Assembly (NCBI RefSeq): GCF_008011855.1
Contig: NZ_VOUX01000033.1
Coordinates: forward strand, 372,001 to 436,000
DNA length: 64,000 nucleotides
Direction of reading: 5' to 3'
DNA from: Serratia bockelmannii
GTDB taxonomy: Bacteria; Pseudomonadota; Gammaproteobacteria; Enterobacterales; Enterobacteriaceae
The notes beneath the pieces were generated by a model that worked only from the letters and a program-made list of their open reading frames with translations, ran no database searches and was not told where the DNA came from. This document shows, piece by piece, positions 1-11,835 of this stretch (the stretch's first letter is position 1; each line of letters opens with the position of its first letter). Both the position numbers and the translations under genes were made by a program.

Positions 1-153
1 CAGGGTTTCCGCGTCCTGCTTCACCGGCGCGATGTAGCCGCTCAGGGTTTCACCTACCCGCCCTTGCTGCTTCGCCTCATCCAGCGTCAACGCCATCGCC
101 ATGCCACTGAACAACCAGGCGGCGCCGGCCAGCCACAAATAACGTTTTTTCAT
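1..153 (-). CDS. ydbL: YdbL family (DUF1318) periplasmic protein, partial
   Basis: Only the first 51 codons are present; the gene runs off the left edge. The N-terminus has a signal peptide (basic MKKR, then a hydrophobic stretch to about residue 21, cleavage near AMA-LTL). The mature start LTLDEAKQQGRVGE is typical of the YdbL family. It is the third gene of the ydbH-ynbE-ydbL operon, 8 nt after ynbE. In E. coli YdbL is a small periplasmic partner of the YdbH-YnbE intermembrane bridge; that role is from family knowledge, not from this fragment. Confidence 0.88.
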   Translation of the reverse strand, partial: MKKRYLWLAGAAWLFSGMAMALTLDEAKQQGRVGETLSGYIAPVKQDAETL

Positions 154-161
154 GTCGGCTC

Positions 162-359
162 CTAGAACAGACCGCTTTGGGTTTTCAGCAGGTTTTCGAC
201 GTCCTTATCCACCTTGATATGAATTTCATGCTCGATCTTGACGTTCATATTGATGGTGATCGGATCCTTCGGCGTCGCCACCTCGATGCGCGGCACGCAG
301 CCGCTCAGCAGCGAAACGCACAGCACCGCTGCCAGCGTCGACACACTCATGATTTTCAT
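162..359 (-). CDS. ynbE: YnbE outer-membrane lipoprotein
   Basis: A 65-residue lipoprotein. The start at 359 is chosen because it overlaps the ydbH stop by 4 nt (ATGA) and places a lipobox LLSGC with the lipidated Cys at residue 21; an upstream in-frame start would lie inside ydbH. The mature part is a short domain rich in beta-forming residues. In E. coli YnbE sits in the outer membrane and completes a continuous bridge with the AsmA-like protein YdbH for phospholipid transport. Function here is inferred from sequence and gene order. Confidence 0.92.
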   Translation of the reverse strand: MKIMSVSTLAAVLCVSLLSGCVPRIEVATPKDPITINMNVKIEHEIHIKVDKDVENLLKTQSGLF

Positions 360-2968
360 TGTTGCTCCCCAGGTTGTGAGAGGGCCTGCTCCAGCCACTC
401 CTGTAAATTGTCGCCGAAGCGCAAACTGCGCCACAGCTGAAACACGTTTTCCTGATGGCGATAGTTCAGGATCACCTCGCGCTTGGCGCTTTTCTGCGGG
501 TTGATACCGTCGATGCGCGCGCTCAGCGTCAACTCGCCCAGGTTGTCGAGATCGACCCGGGCATGCGAACGGTTGATTTCCATGTAGCGCAGCCAGTCGA
601 TCGCCGCGCCGGTCGCCAGGTTATTGCTGCCGATGGCGTCGGCCATGTCTTTGTCCAGGCGCAGCGTCAAGGTGCCGGCGTTGGCGATCCAGCCGTTTTG
701 CACCAACCACTTCGGATGGTTCAGGAACAGCGGCAGCTCGCCGTCGACCCGGCCGGACATGGCGAACTGCTTCGGTTTCAGGGCGGTAAACAGCGCGCTG
801 AGATCGACCTTATCCAGCTTCAGTACCGCGGCGTCATGCTGCGGCAACCGCAGCGCCGACAGGCTGATATGCCCGTTGAGCATGTCCACGCCGACGTTGC
901 TCAACGTCAGCGGCTGCCCTTCGCTATAAGGATAGGTGCCCTGCAGATCGGCGGAAATGTTCTGCATCTCGAACAGGTTGGTGAAAGACTTGATGCGCAG
1001 CGATACCGGCTGTTTAGCTCCCAATTGCCAGTGATGCTGCTTGAAACGGTACGACAGGATGAAATCCAGGCCGCTCATTTCGCCGTCTTTCAGCCACATG
1101 CCGCCGTTTTTCACCACCCAGTGGCCACCGGCCTCGAACCCTTGTTCACGGGCGGCGGAAAACGCCGACTGCGCGTAAAACTCGCCGTCGCGCAGCGTGA
1201 GATTGAGATCCGGTGCCAACAGCGGTTGGAAGACCTTCAGCGACTGTTTCGGCCACCAGCCTTCGCCGCGCAGACGTTCGCCATCCCAACGGCCGCGCAG
1301 CGCGATCGGCCCGATCTGTTGCGCCTGCAGCTTGCCCTGCATCTGGAAACTGTCCGGCGAACGGCCGTTCACCTGCAGCGCCAGCACCGGCGCCGGCAGA
1401 TAGCCACCGTCGCTGAAGCTGACCTTATCCGCCGCCAGCTGGAATTCGCCGTTGAACTGCGGGCTTTGTTCATCACGCTGCCAGCGCAGCGGCTGGTTGA
1501 GGCTCAAGCGCGGCGCGGCGACCGTCACCAGACCGTACTTCAATTTGTCGAAACCGGTGGAGAGCTTGTCGAGCACCAGCTCGCTGTCCTGCCAACGACC
1601 GCTGCCGGCGACGTCCCAGGCGGCCTGCAGCGGCGGCAACCGGCCGTTGCCCCAGTAACGCCACTGCCAGTCGCCCTTGTCCGGCCAGAAATCCTGCGCC
1701 TGGCCGTCCAGGTGGAGCTTGAAACGCCCCCAATAACTGTCGCTGGCGCTCAAAATCGCCTGCAGGCGGCCGGTGATGCCGGCGGCGGTCACCTTCACGC
1801 CGGCCAGCGGTAGACGCGCCTCTTCCAGCGTCATTTCCGGCGTCACTTTACCCCACAGACGCAGCAGCGAACCTGGCTGCAGAACCAGCGTCGGGTTAAG
1901 AATGCTGCCGCCGATCACGCCCGGGATCGACGCGGTGGTGGAGAAATCGGCCAGATTGGCCTGCCCGGTCAGTTGGAAGCGCAGATCGCTGTCGGTCAAC
2001 CCCACCTTGCCCGGCCCGAGGGTGAGCACCGCATTACCCTTGCCGTTGTGGCCGGCGGTGATCACGTTCAGCCGCGCGCTGATCTCCGTTTCATCCAATC
2101 CCTTGCTCCAGTCGTGCAGCGCGATGCTGAGGCCGCCGTTCAACGGCTGTCCGCTGTAGGGCCAACGCCACTCGCCCTGCTTGATGCTGACCCGCTGCGG
2201 GGTCACTTCCCACGGCAGCACCGCCAGCGGCCGATCGTCGCCTTTCTCGCTCACCGTCAACACGCCCTGCTGCTGTTGCCAGCGCATATCCAGCAAAACC
2301 GGTTTTTCCAGATAGGCCGTCTGCATTTCACCCTGCAACGCGCCCTGCTTCGGCAGGCTGGCCAGATCCAGCGGGAGAGTTATCTTACCGGCGAGGTGCA
2401 GCGGTTGCGCGCTGTTGGGCGGGACGACGGTCAGACTCTGCAACGTCAGCTGCTGTTTTTCATCCAGCCGCGCCTCGGCGCTGAGATTCGGTCCCCGATA
2501 ATGCAGACGTTGCCCGTCGGGGCCGGAGGAAATCTGCAGCTTGCCGGCATAGCGCTGCCAGGGAATAAGCGTCAGATCATTAATGGTGAGATCCAGCGCC
2601 GGCAGTTGCCGCTGCAATTGATCGAGCGCGAGCGGCGCGCTGTTGGCGTCGCCGCCCGGCAGTTTTGACAAACAGGCGCTATCGACGCTGACCTTATCGC
2701 TCGACAGCTGCCAGCGGCCTTGGCGGTAAGCCAGCCGCGTCGGACCGACGTTGGCCAGCAGGCAATCTTGCGCGGTGAAACGTGCCCCCGGCAACGCCAG
2801 GCCGCCTTGGCGCCAATGCAACTTGCCCTGTAACTCAAGTCGGCTTCCCGCCGGCAACCAATGCGATAACACCCCCGGCAGCCAGCGCGGCAAAGTTTGC
2901 CATAACGCCAGCACCAGAATTGCACAGCCCGCCACGGTCCCTATGAATACTTTCAATCGCCTGGTCAT
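356..2968 (-). CDS. ydbH: YdbH, AsmA-like intermembrane phospholipid transport protein
   Basis: About 870 residues, close to the E. coli length (879). The chosen start (MTRRLKVF at 2968) gives one N-terminal transmembrane anchor (about residues 7-23) followed by a long periplasmic region of repeated beta-rich segments, as in AsmA/TamB-type bridge proteins. A longer in-frame start exists at 3049 but would add a non-hydrophobic tail before the anchor. YdbH is one of three partly redundant AsmA-like proteins (with YhdP and TamB) that carry phospholipids to the outer membrane. First gene of the operon with ynbE and ydbL; translationally coupled to ynbE by a 4-nt overlap. Confidence 0.92.
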   Translation of the reverse strand: MTRRLKVFIGTVAGCAILVLALWQTLPRWLPGVLSHWLPAGSRLELQGKLHWRQGGLALPGARFTAQDCLLANVGPTRLAYRQGRWQLSSDKVSVDSACLSKLPGGDANSAPLALDQLQRQLPALDLTINDLTLIPWQRYAGKLQISSGPDGQRLHYRGPNLSAEARLDEKQQLTLQSLTVVPPNSAQPLHLAGKITLPLDLASLPKQGALQGEMQTAYLEKPVLLDMRWQQQQGVLTVSEKGDDRPLAVLPWEVTPQRVSIKQGEWRWPYSGQPLNGGLSIALHDWSKGLDETEISARLNVITAGHNGKGNAVLTLGPGKVGLTDSDLRFQLTGQANLADFSTTASIPGVIGGSILNPTLVLQPGSLLRLWGKVTPEMTLEEARLPLAGVKVTAAGITGRLQAILSASDSYWGRFKLHLDGQAQDFWPDKGDWQWRYWGNGRLPPLQAAWDVAGSGRWQDSELVLDKLSTGFDKLKYGLVTVAAPRLSLNQPLRWQRDEQSPQFNGEFQLAADKVSFSDGGYLPAPVLALQVNGRSPDSFQMQGKLQAQQIGPIALRGRWDGERLRGEGWWPKQSLKVFQPLLAPDLNLTLRDGEFYAQSAFSAAREQGFEAGGHWVVKNGGMWLKDGEMSGLDFILSYRFKQHHWQLGAKQPVSLRIKSFTNLFEMQNISADLQGTYPYSEGQPLTLSNVGVDMLNGHISLSALRLPQHDAAVLKLDKVDLSALFTALKPKQFAMSGRVDGELPLFLNHPKWLVQNGWIANAGTLTLRLDKDMADAIGSNNLATGAAIDWLRYMEINRSHARVDLDNLGELTLSARIDGINPQKSAKREVILNYRHQENVFQLWRSLRFGDNLQEWLEQALSQPGEQQ

Positions 2969-3292
2969 TAAATGATTGCTTCGTTCCTGAGTTAGGCATT
3001 GGTTAAGTCTATGCCTGAATTGACAATAATGATGGCACGAATTTGACATAGGGTGAAGCTGAGCGGGGTCGCAAAGGCGATTTGCACCTTTTTAGCGCAA
3101 ACGTGTGCGAAGTTGTAGATTTTCGTTACATATACATCACATAAATAGGACGGTTTTCAGACTTTTGTTATTGTCGTTACCGTTGATGATTAATAGTCTT
3201 GCAACCATTCTAATAAAAGTTTAGCTGCTAGCTAACTGTGTACTAGAGAAGCCATTCCCCACACCCCCGTGGGGATTTTTTTGCCGCTAATT
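2969..3292. other. Intergenic region between ydbH and a LysR gene; possible small RNA
   Basis: 324 nt without a convincing ORF. It must hold the leftward ydbH promoter (no clear -35/-10 resolved). It also holds a rightward hairpin with a T-run (3257-3282) that no rightward gene needs. The A+T-rich stretch 3180-3256 before the hairpin contains a second small stem (TTAGC/GCTAA near 3221-3235), so a short untranslated transcript is possible. I did not recognise it as any named enterobacterial small RNA. Confidence 0.4.
3257..3282 (+). terminator. Rho-independent terminator, orphan
   Basis: Perfect stem CCCCAC/GTGGGG (3257-3262 with 3269-3274), six-base loop, then ATTTTTTT. The polarity is rightward, but the flanking genes both run left, so it should end an unannotated rightward transcript. 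Confidence 0.7.
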
Positions 3293-4120
3293 TCAAATCA
3301 CGGCCTCAATAAAAGCCTGTACTATGCGGCTGTCGCTCGCTTTACGCCAGATAGCATAAATATCGCTGCGCATTTCATTCCCGCACTCGGTATACGCAAC
3401 CTCCCGCTGTCGCGCCAGGCTCTCAGGGACAAACGCATACCCCAACCCCGCGCTTACGCAGGCGAATATCACGTCATAGCATTCCACCTCCAGCAGCGCG
3501 GCGGGGATCACTTGCTGCTTTTGCAGCCAGGCGTCCACCAGATGGCGATAGTGGCATTGACGCGAATAAACATAGAGATCGCTTTTTGCCAACAACGCTG
3601 GCTGATACGCCCCGCCAATGAAGACCAAACGCTCCTGAAAAGCACGCCGGCTCTGCAGCTGCGGATGTTCTATCGGCCCATCTGAAAACACCACGTCCAG
3701 AGTTCCTTTTTGCAATTGAAACTCCAGATCCAGCGAATAGCCCTGCACCACACTCAACTGAACGCGGCGGTTCTGCGCACGGTAATGCGCCAACTTTTGC
3801 GGCAGATGATGACTCAAGGCGATATCCAGCGCGCCAAGCTTCAGTTCACCCTGCACCGGATCCTGTTCAAGCTGCGCTCGCGCCCGCTCTTCGATAGCCA
3901 AAAAGCGCTTGGCTTTATGGTAAAGCGCCCGACCTTCCGGTGTGAGCGACAGTCGATTGCGCTCACGATCAAATAGCGTAACGCCACACGCCATTTCCAA
4001 CTCTTTTAATTTCTTGGTCACGTTAGAGGGCACGCAAAACAGCCTCTCAGCCGCTGCCGTGAGACTCTCTGACTCAACCACCATGCAAAAGGTCACCAAC
4101 TGAGCACGTTTCAACATCAC
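3293..4120 (-). CDS. LysR-family transcriptional regulator (paralogue of the one at 43.8 kb)
   Basis: 275 residues. The N-terminal winged helix-turn-helix (about residues 5-64; FCVPSNVTKKLKELE is the recognition part) is followed by a substrate-binding-like effector domain. It diverges from the ABM monooxygenase gene at 4257 with a 136-nt gap, a usual regulator/target layout. It shares distinctive stretches with the LysR at 43802-44656 (CVPSNVT, LGALD, DGPIEHP, AFxERLV), so the two form a paralogous pair. The effector is unknown. No named orthologue recognised. Confidence 0.85.
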   Translation of the reverse strand: MMLKRAQLVTFCMVVESESLTAAAERLFCVPSNVTKKLKELEMACGVTLFDRERNRLSLTPEGRALYHKAKRFLAIEERARAQLEQDPVQGELKLGALDIALSHHLPQKLAHYRAQNRRVQLSVVQGYSLDLEFQLQKGTLDVVFSDGPIEHPQLQSRRAFQERLVFIGGAYQPALLAKSDLYVYSRQCHYRHLVDAWLQKQQVIPAALLEVECYDVIFACVSAGLGYAFVPESLARQREVAYTECGNEMRSDIYAIWRKASDSRIVQAFIEAVI

Positions 4121-4157
4121 AAACCTTCACCAAAAACGAATATGATCGGGACTTTAT

Positions 4158-4169
4158 TTCACTTTTAGT
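4158..4169 (+). promoter_or_regulatory. Motif TTCACTTTTAGT shared by two LysR intergenic regions
   Basis: This 12-mer lies between the divergent LysR (start 4120) and ABM monooxygenase (start 4257). The identical 12-mer occurs at 44663-44674, between the paralogous LysR and its divergent glyoxalase gene. It is a candidate operator for this regulator pair; that role is inferred. Confidence 0.4.
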
Positions 4170-4256
4170 CAACCATCAAGTCCGTAGAATCCTCGCAGTC
4201 AGCACATTGCTGCCACCTGGAAATTCCAGTTTCATTATCGACTGAGGAAATAAACC

Positions 4257-4547
4257 ATGATCACGCTCAATGTCTTTTTTCAGGTCAATCCGGCCAAACG
4301 CCCCGCGTTTCTCAGCCTGCTCAACACCATGGTGCAGGAATCCAATAAAGAAACCGGCTGCTCTTTTTACCAGCTTTGGCAATGCCAGAACGATGAAAAC
4401 AGCTACGCGCTGATCGAAAACTGGGACGATAAGGCGGCGCTTTCGGCACACCAGAAAACCCCGCATTGGGTCGCCTTTAACGATGCCGTCAACGGGTACT
4501 TGACCCATGACTACGATGAGCATCATTACACGGAAATCGCTCGCTAA
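4257..4547 (+). CDS. Antibiotic biosynthesis monooxygenase (ABM) family protein
   Basis: 96 residues, one ferredoxin-like ABM domain (dimeric alpha-beta barrel), as in YgiN and LsrG. Visible family features: MITLNVFFQVNPAKR start, ETGCSFYQLW after the first helix, ALIENWDDKAALSAHQKTPHW in the middle. Members are cofactor-less quinol monooxygenases or isomerases; the substrate cannot be read from sequence. Ribosome binding site GAGG is 8 nt before the ATG. It diverges from a LysR gene that probably controls it and ends at its own terminator. Confidence 0.85.
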   Translation: MITLNVFFQVNPAKRPAFLSLLNTMVQESNKETGCSFYQLWQCQNDENSYALIENWDDKAALSAHQKTPHWVAFNDAVNGYLTHDYDEHHYTEIAR

Positions 4548-4556
4548 CATCGCGTG

Positions 4557-4580
4557 AACCGGCCCAATGCGGGCCGGTTT
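4557..4580 (+). terminator. Terminator after the ABM monooxygenase gene
   Basis: Stem AACCGGCCC/GGGCCGGTT with a 5-base loop (4557-4565 with 4571-4579), 9 nt after the stop codon; short T-run. Confidence 0.65.
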
Positions 4581-4631
4581 CATCCTCCTGGTTGACCGAA
4601 CAAACCCCACGCTGGCCAAACCGCTAACCAA

Positions 4632-4660
4632 TTGTCGAATTTACTAAAATCTGTTAAATT
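4632..4660 (+). promoter_or_regulatory. Candidate sigma-70 promoter of ldhA
   Basis: TTGTCG, 17-nt spacer, TAAATT, ending 29 nt before the ldhA ATG. Each hexamer matches consensus at 4 of 6 positions. Confidence 0.4.
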
Positions 4661-4689
4661 GATCACAAAATCACGGTGGAGAAACCACG

Positions 4690-5682
4690 ATGAAATTGGC
4701 GATATACAGTACCAAACAGTATGACCGTAAATATCTCGAACTGGTGAATCAGCAGTTTGGCTATGAGCTGGAATTCTTCGACTTTTTACTCAGCAAAAAA
4801 ACCGCCAAAACGGCCGCCGGTTGCAAGGCGGTGTGTATCTTCGTCAACGACGACGGCAGCCGTGAAGTGCTCGAAGAACTGGCGGCACTGGGCGTAGAGA
4901 TCCTCGCCCTGCGCTGCGCCGGTTTTAATAACGTCGATCTGGACGCCGCCAAAGAACTGGGCATCAAGGTGGTGCGCGTGCCGGCCTACTCGCCGGAGGC
5001 CGTGGCAGAACACGCGGTAGGCATGATGATGTGCCTGAACCGCCGTATTCACCGCGCTTATCAACGCACTCGCGACGCCAACTTCTCGCTGGAAGGGCTG
5101 ATCGGTTTTAACATGCACAACCGCACCGCCGGCGTGATCGGCACCGGTAAAATCGGCGTGGCGACGATGCGCATTTTGAAAGGCTTCGGCATGAAGCTGC
5201 TGGCCTACGATCCGTTCCCGAGCGAACAGGCGCTGGCGCTGGGCGCGGAGTATGTCGACCTGAAAACGCTGTACGCGCAATCCGACGTGATTACCCTGCA
5301 CTGCCCGTTGACGCCGGAAAACCACCATCTGCTGAATGCCGACGCCTTCGCGATGATGAAAAACGGCGTAATGGTGATCAACACCAGCCGCGGCGCGCTG
5401 ATCGACTCTACCGCCGCCATCGACGCGTTGAAGCAGCAAAAAATCGGCGCGCTCGGGATGGACGTCTACGAGAACGAACGCGATCTGTTCTTTGAAGACA
5501 AGTCTAACGACGTGATTCAGGATGACGTGTTCCGCCGCCTGTCGGCCTGCCACAACGTGCTGTTCACCGGCCATCAGGCTTTCCTGACCGAAGAGGCGCT
5601 GACCAGCATTTCGCAAACCACGCTGCAGAACATCAGCCTGTTGGATCGCGGCGAAGCCTGCCCGAACCAGCTGAACGCCTGA
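4690..5682 (+). CDS. ldhA: Fermentative D-lactate dehydrogenase (NAD-dependent)
   Basis: 330 residues, full length. Cytosolic enzyme reducing pyruvate to D-lactate in mixed-acid fermentation. D-2-hydroxyacid dehydrogenase fold: NAD-binding loop GTGKIG at 151-156, substrate-binding/catalytic Arg234 (NTSRGALID), Glu263 (YENE) and His295 (TGHQ). ATG preceded by GGTGGAGA. It is followed after 50 nt by hslJ, with a GC hairpin in between, as in E. coli where ldhA and hslJ are neighbours. Confidence 0.97.
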   Translation: MKLAIYSTKQYDRKYLELVNQQFGYELEFFDFLLSKKTAKTAAGCKAVCIFVNDDGSREVLEELAALGVEILALRCAGFNNVDLDAAKELGIKVVRVPAYSPEAVAEHAVGMMMCLNRRIHRAYQRTRDANFSLEGLIGFNMHNRTAGVIGTGKIGVATMRILKGFGMKLLAYDPFPSEQALALGAEYVDLKTLYAQSDVITLHCPLTPENHHLLNADAFAMMKNGVMVINTSRGALIDSTAAIDALKQQKIGALGMDVYENERDLFFEDKSNDVIQDDVFRRLSACHNVLFTGHQAFLTEEALTSISQTTLQNISLLDRGEACPNQLNA

Positions 5683-5693
5683 GCGTAACTTCG

Positions 5694-5712
5694 GGGCGCC
5701 CTTGCGGCGCCC
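5694..5712 (+). terminator. Hairpin between ldhA and hslJ
   Basis: GGGCGCC/GGCGCCC stem with a 5-base loop, followed by TGTTTATTT. The weak T-run suggests partial termination, leaving some read-through into hslJ. Confidence 0.55.
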
Positions 5713-5732
5713 TGTTTATTTGAGAGAACGCA

Positions 5733-6161
5733 ATGAGAAAAACCACGGTGGCCGCCCTTGCGACGCTGGTCCTAGGGGGATGCAGCATGAAACCACAGTC
5801 TACCGTCACACCCGGCGATCTGTTGCATCACAACTTCGTGTTGCAGAGCGTAGATGGTGAAGCGGCACAATCACGAACGGATGGCGGCCTGCTCAATTTG
5901 GAATTTGGCGAGAACCTGCATGTCTCCGGCGCGATGTGCAACCGCTTCTTCGGCCAGGGGCAGTTACGCGACGGCGTGCTGACGGTAAAACCGTTGGCCT
6001 CGACGCGCAAGCTGTGCCCTGATGAGCAGCGCAACCGCTGGGATCGGGTGATCGGCACCGTGCTCGAAAACGGCGCCGACGTGATGCTGAACGCGCAGCA
6101 ACTGACGCTCAACGGCAGCGGCCACACGCTGGTTTATACCCTGCGCGACTGGGTGTATTGA
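5733..6161 (+). CDS. hslJ: HslJ, META-domain heat-inducible lipoprotein
   Basis: 142 residues. Signal peptide with lipobox LGGC (Cys17), so probably a lipoprotein. The rest is a META/DUF306 domain: NFVLQSVDG near 35, NLEFGENLHVSGAMCNRFFGQ at about 55-75, and TRKLCPDEQ near 92, with the two conserved cysteines. In E. coli hslJ is heat-inducible and linked to novobiocin resistance; biochemical role unknown. Downstream of ldhA, convergent with ydbJ. Confidence 0.92.
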   Translation: MRKTTVAALATLVLGGCSMKPQSTVTPGDLLHHNFVLQSVDGEAAQSRTDGGLLNLEFGENLHVSGAMCNRFFGQGQLRDGVLTVKPLASTRKLCPDEQRNRWDRVIGTVLENGADVMLNAQQLTLNGSGHTLVYTLRDWVY

Positions 6162-6182
6162 TCCGGGCCTGTCGCTGCGGGC

Positions 6183-6437
6183 TTACCCGGCGCAGCTGCC
6201 CAGGCCCAGCGTGCGTTCTTCGCACTGCTTGCCATTCGGCATTTGGCACATGCGCAGCGCTTCACCGTTCAGGTTATGCGCGATGGTAGTAACGCCACCG
6301 ACCGCCGCGCAACCGGCGCTGGTCTGCAACGTATTGATTCTGGCACTGTTGCCCTGCTGTACTGGCTCTTCGTTATTGCTGCTGCAGGCGGCTAAAAGCA
6401 GCACGGCGCTGGCAAGCAACCATTTTGATGTCGTCAT
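6183..6437 (-). CDS. ydbJ: YdbJ-like DUF333 lipoprotein
   Basis: 84 residues. Start at 6437 chosen for the ribosome binding site AGGAGTGGG and because it gives a proper signal peptide with lipobox LLAAC (Cys18); a longer in-frame start at 6500 would bury the signal peptide. The mature part is a DUF333 domain (GCAAVGGVTTIAHNLNGE, then MCQMPNGKQCEE). E. coli ydbJ is likewise next to hslJ. Function unknown. Confidence 0.85.
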   Translation of the reverse strand: MTTSKWLLASAVLLLAACSSNNEEPVQQGNSARINTLQTSAGCAAVGGVTTIAHNLNGEALRMCQMPNGKQCEERTLGLGSCAG

Positions 6438-6936
6438 TATCCCACTCCTGAACCCGGAACTGCGCTGTGTAAAATCGCCATTGCTGATAACGCGCGTCAC
6501 TTAGCGGACACGTTTCGCTATCTTTGATGCAAACTTGTTTAATCTAGCTCGATATATAAATAATGAAAATATATTCCAGCCATTATTTGTCATTTTTTTG
6601 CACCGGCCGGACATTTATTTTGTTTGCAGAATATTTCCGCCCCGGCGCGATACGCCAAACGTGACAGCGCCACCCTGTGCCTGGCCCCGGCCGCACGCAG
6701 AAAGTGATAACGTCACCGCTGCTGAAGAAGAGATTTCTCCCGCGATATCGGTATTCATTATCTTCACGTGCTTTCAGTGAGACGACGCATTTTTTGCTAC
6801 CGGAGAGGACGATATTTACGTCTATGCTGGCGGCGCTAAGTAATTAGCATTCCACTATTTTCAGTGAATGATGGCTGAATTCTTCAACCGGCGCGACTTG
6901 CTGTCACGCCGGCCTTTTTTCACATTAAAATAACAC
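6438..6936. other. 499-nt intergenic region between ydbJ and emrE
   Basis: No ORF here has a ribosome binding site and credible composition (an 81-codon frame at 6535-6780 looks random). The left end must carry the ydbJ promoter. The right end has a rightward terminator (6888-6920) with no rightward gene before it, so a small RNA ending there is possible. In E. coli the corresponding neighbourhood near ydbK holds the small RNA MicC, but I do not see MicC sequence here. Confidence 0.4.
6888..6920 (+). terminator. Orphan rightward terminator
   Basis: Stem CCGGCGCGAC/GTCACGCCGG with one C-A mismatch, 5-base loop, then CCTTTTTT. The adjacent genes both run left. Confidence 0.65.
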
Positions 6937-7269
6937 TCAGTGCACCGAGGCTTTAGACAGTAAATTAATCACCAGCACGCCGGCAATAATTAATCCCATG
7001 CCGACAATCGCTGGCCAATCCAATTTTTGCTGGTAAACGAATACCGCGGCGATCGACACCAGCACGATGCCCATACCCGACCAAATCGCATACACGATGC
7101 CCAGCGGCATGCTCTTGACCACCATCGACAGCCCCCAAAAGGCCACGCCGTAACCCAGCACCACCAGCAGCGACGGCCACAGGCGGGTAAAGCCCTCGGA
7201 GGCTTTCAACATGGTGGTGGCGATCACTTCCGCGACTATCGCCATCGTCAAATACATAAATGCGCTCAT
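6937..7269 (-). CDS. emrE: Small multidrug resistance (SMR) efflux protein, EmrE/SsmE type
   Basis: 110 residues, four transmembrane helices. The essential membrane glutamate is Glu14 (MAIVAEVIATT); EGFTRLWPS and YAIWSGMGIVL match EmrE closely. It forms an antiparallel inner-membrane dimer exchanging protons for cationic drugs and dyes. S. marcescens is known to carry such an exporter (SsmE). It stands alone, with its own promoter at 7300-7328, divergent from pfo. Confidence 0.9.
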   Translation of the reverse strand: MSAFMYLTMAIVAEVIATTMLKASEGFTRLWPSLLVVLGYGVAFWGLSMVVKSMPLGIVYAIWSGMGIVLVSIAAVFVYQQKLDWPAIVGMGLIIAGVLVINLLSKASVH

Positions 7270-7299
7270 GATTTTCTTCTGTCAGTTTGCCGATGCGCA

Positions 7300-7328
7300 A
7301 TTATGACGCGCCGGAAATAAATTGTCTT
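7300..7328 (-). promoter_or_regulatory. Candidate sigma-70 promoter of emrE
   Basis: On the minus strand: AAGACA, 17-nt spacer, CATAAT (5 of 6 for the -10), about 30 nt before the emrE ATG. Confidence 0.5.
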
Positions 7329-7507
7329 TAAACGGTCAAAACAATTTATTGCCACTGCATCTCATTCGGCGAGGAAATACGCCATTGACGATTTTTCACC
7401 CGCCACACAAACGCGATAAAGCCACGTTCAAACCCTCTGTTAGACTTTTTCCCATTACTGCGAAAGTGTGCTTTCGCGGCTTTGTGAGCAATGAAAAGGT
7501 AATGTCG

Positions 7508-11041
<3,534 letters not shown>

Positions 11042-11047
11042 CCTCCC

Positions 11048-11082
11048 TCAGGGCGCGAGCGATTCGCGCCCTGATGCTTTTC
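11048..11082 (+). terminator. Terminator after pfo
   Basis: 11-bp perfect stem TCAGGGCGCGA/TCGCGCCCTGA, 5-base loop, then TGCTTTTCC. Confidence 0.75.
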
Positions 11083-11133
11083 CTTCTATTCTCATTGCCA
11101 TTGCGCCAGAAGCCAAAGGAAGCCAAAGAACGC

Positions 11134-11631
11134 ATGGAAATCATCATCTCAGATCGCAGCCATTCGGAAGCATTGGTCGATATCATCATCGAAATGGAAG
11201 AATATTATTTCGGCCCCGACGTGATAAAACGCCAAGAGGTGCTCCCTTACCTCAATAACGCCATGTTTGGCCCCTACTCAGGCATTACTGTCGCCAGTGC
11301 TTGGTCACAAGGTAAGGTCTGCGGATTTTGTACCTTTTGCATCATGCACCCCGCCCCTAAGCTCAGCGGTCAAATGTTTATGAAAGAGCTGTTCGTCAGC
11401 CGCACTGCCAGAGGGTTGGGCGTAGGCAAGGCAATGATGAGTTTTATCGCAACCATTGCGCTCGAACATGGCTGTAGCCGCCTGGACTGGACAGCTGAAA
11501 AGTCCAACCCCAACGCCGGGCTTTTCTATCGCCAGCTGGGCGCCGACGAAATCGCCGCCAAACAGTACTTCCGTCTGGAAAACGACGCGTTGCGCGCTTT
11601 CGCTCGATCCTATGGTGAGACATTCACGTAG
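11134..11631 (+). CDS. GNAT-family N-acetyltransferase
   Basis: 165 residues from the chosen start (MEIIISDRSH). An in-frame start at 11074 would lie inside the pfo terminator and is unlikely. GNAT motif A with the acetyl-CoA pyrophosphate loop is ELFVSRTARGLGVGKAMM (R-G-L-G-V-G, about residues 90-107); motif B is LDWTAEKSNPNAGLFYRQLGA. Substrate unknown. Ribosome binding site weak. Stands alone between pfo and ttcA. Confidence 0.85.
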   Translation: MEIIISDRSHSEALVDIIIEMEEYYFGPDVIKRQEVLPYLNNAMFGPYSGITVASAWSQGKVCGFCTFCIMHPAPKLSGQMFMKELFVSRTARGLGVGKAMMSFIATIALEHGCSRLDWTAEKSNPNAGLFYRQLGADEIAAKQYFRLENDALRAFARSYGETFT

Positions 11632-11835
11632 ACCCTCTGCTGCAAAGACGATCGTTGGGATCACTCAATAAAACCTGCTGGTATTCATCGCTACAATCCG
11701 TACCATACAGACCTCGCGTCGGGTGCGTGGCGGCTGGATGATGAATAATGATCAAAATCGGCCGGTTGAATGGTAAACTCGCGGTCTACAACGCCATGCC
11801 CCTAGTGCCCCCTATTGAGAATGAGCACGATTTAA

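Noticed and set aside
455-1813. 452-codon open frame antisense to ydbH
   Set aside because: A shadow of the high-GC ydbH coding frame: Arg/Gln/His-rich, no domain, no ribosome site.
4656-4674. FNR site in the ldhA promoter (TTGATCACAAAATC)
   Set aside because: Only the left half matches; the right half departs from ATCAA.
6535-6780. 81-codon frame in the ydbJ/emrE gap
   Set aside because: No ribosome site, no recognisable domain, composition like non-coding DNA; the region is better seen as regulatory or small RNA.
7270-7507. Guanidine riboswitch upstream of the SMR exporter
   Set aside because: No ykkC or mini-ykkC motif (paired hairpins with ACGR loops) in the emrE leader; the protein is EmrE-like, not a guanidinium exporter type by eye.
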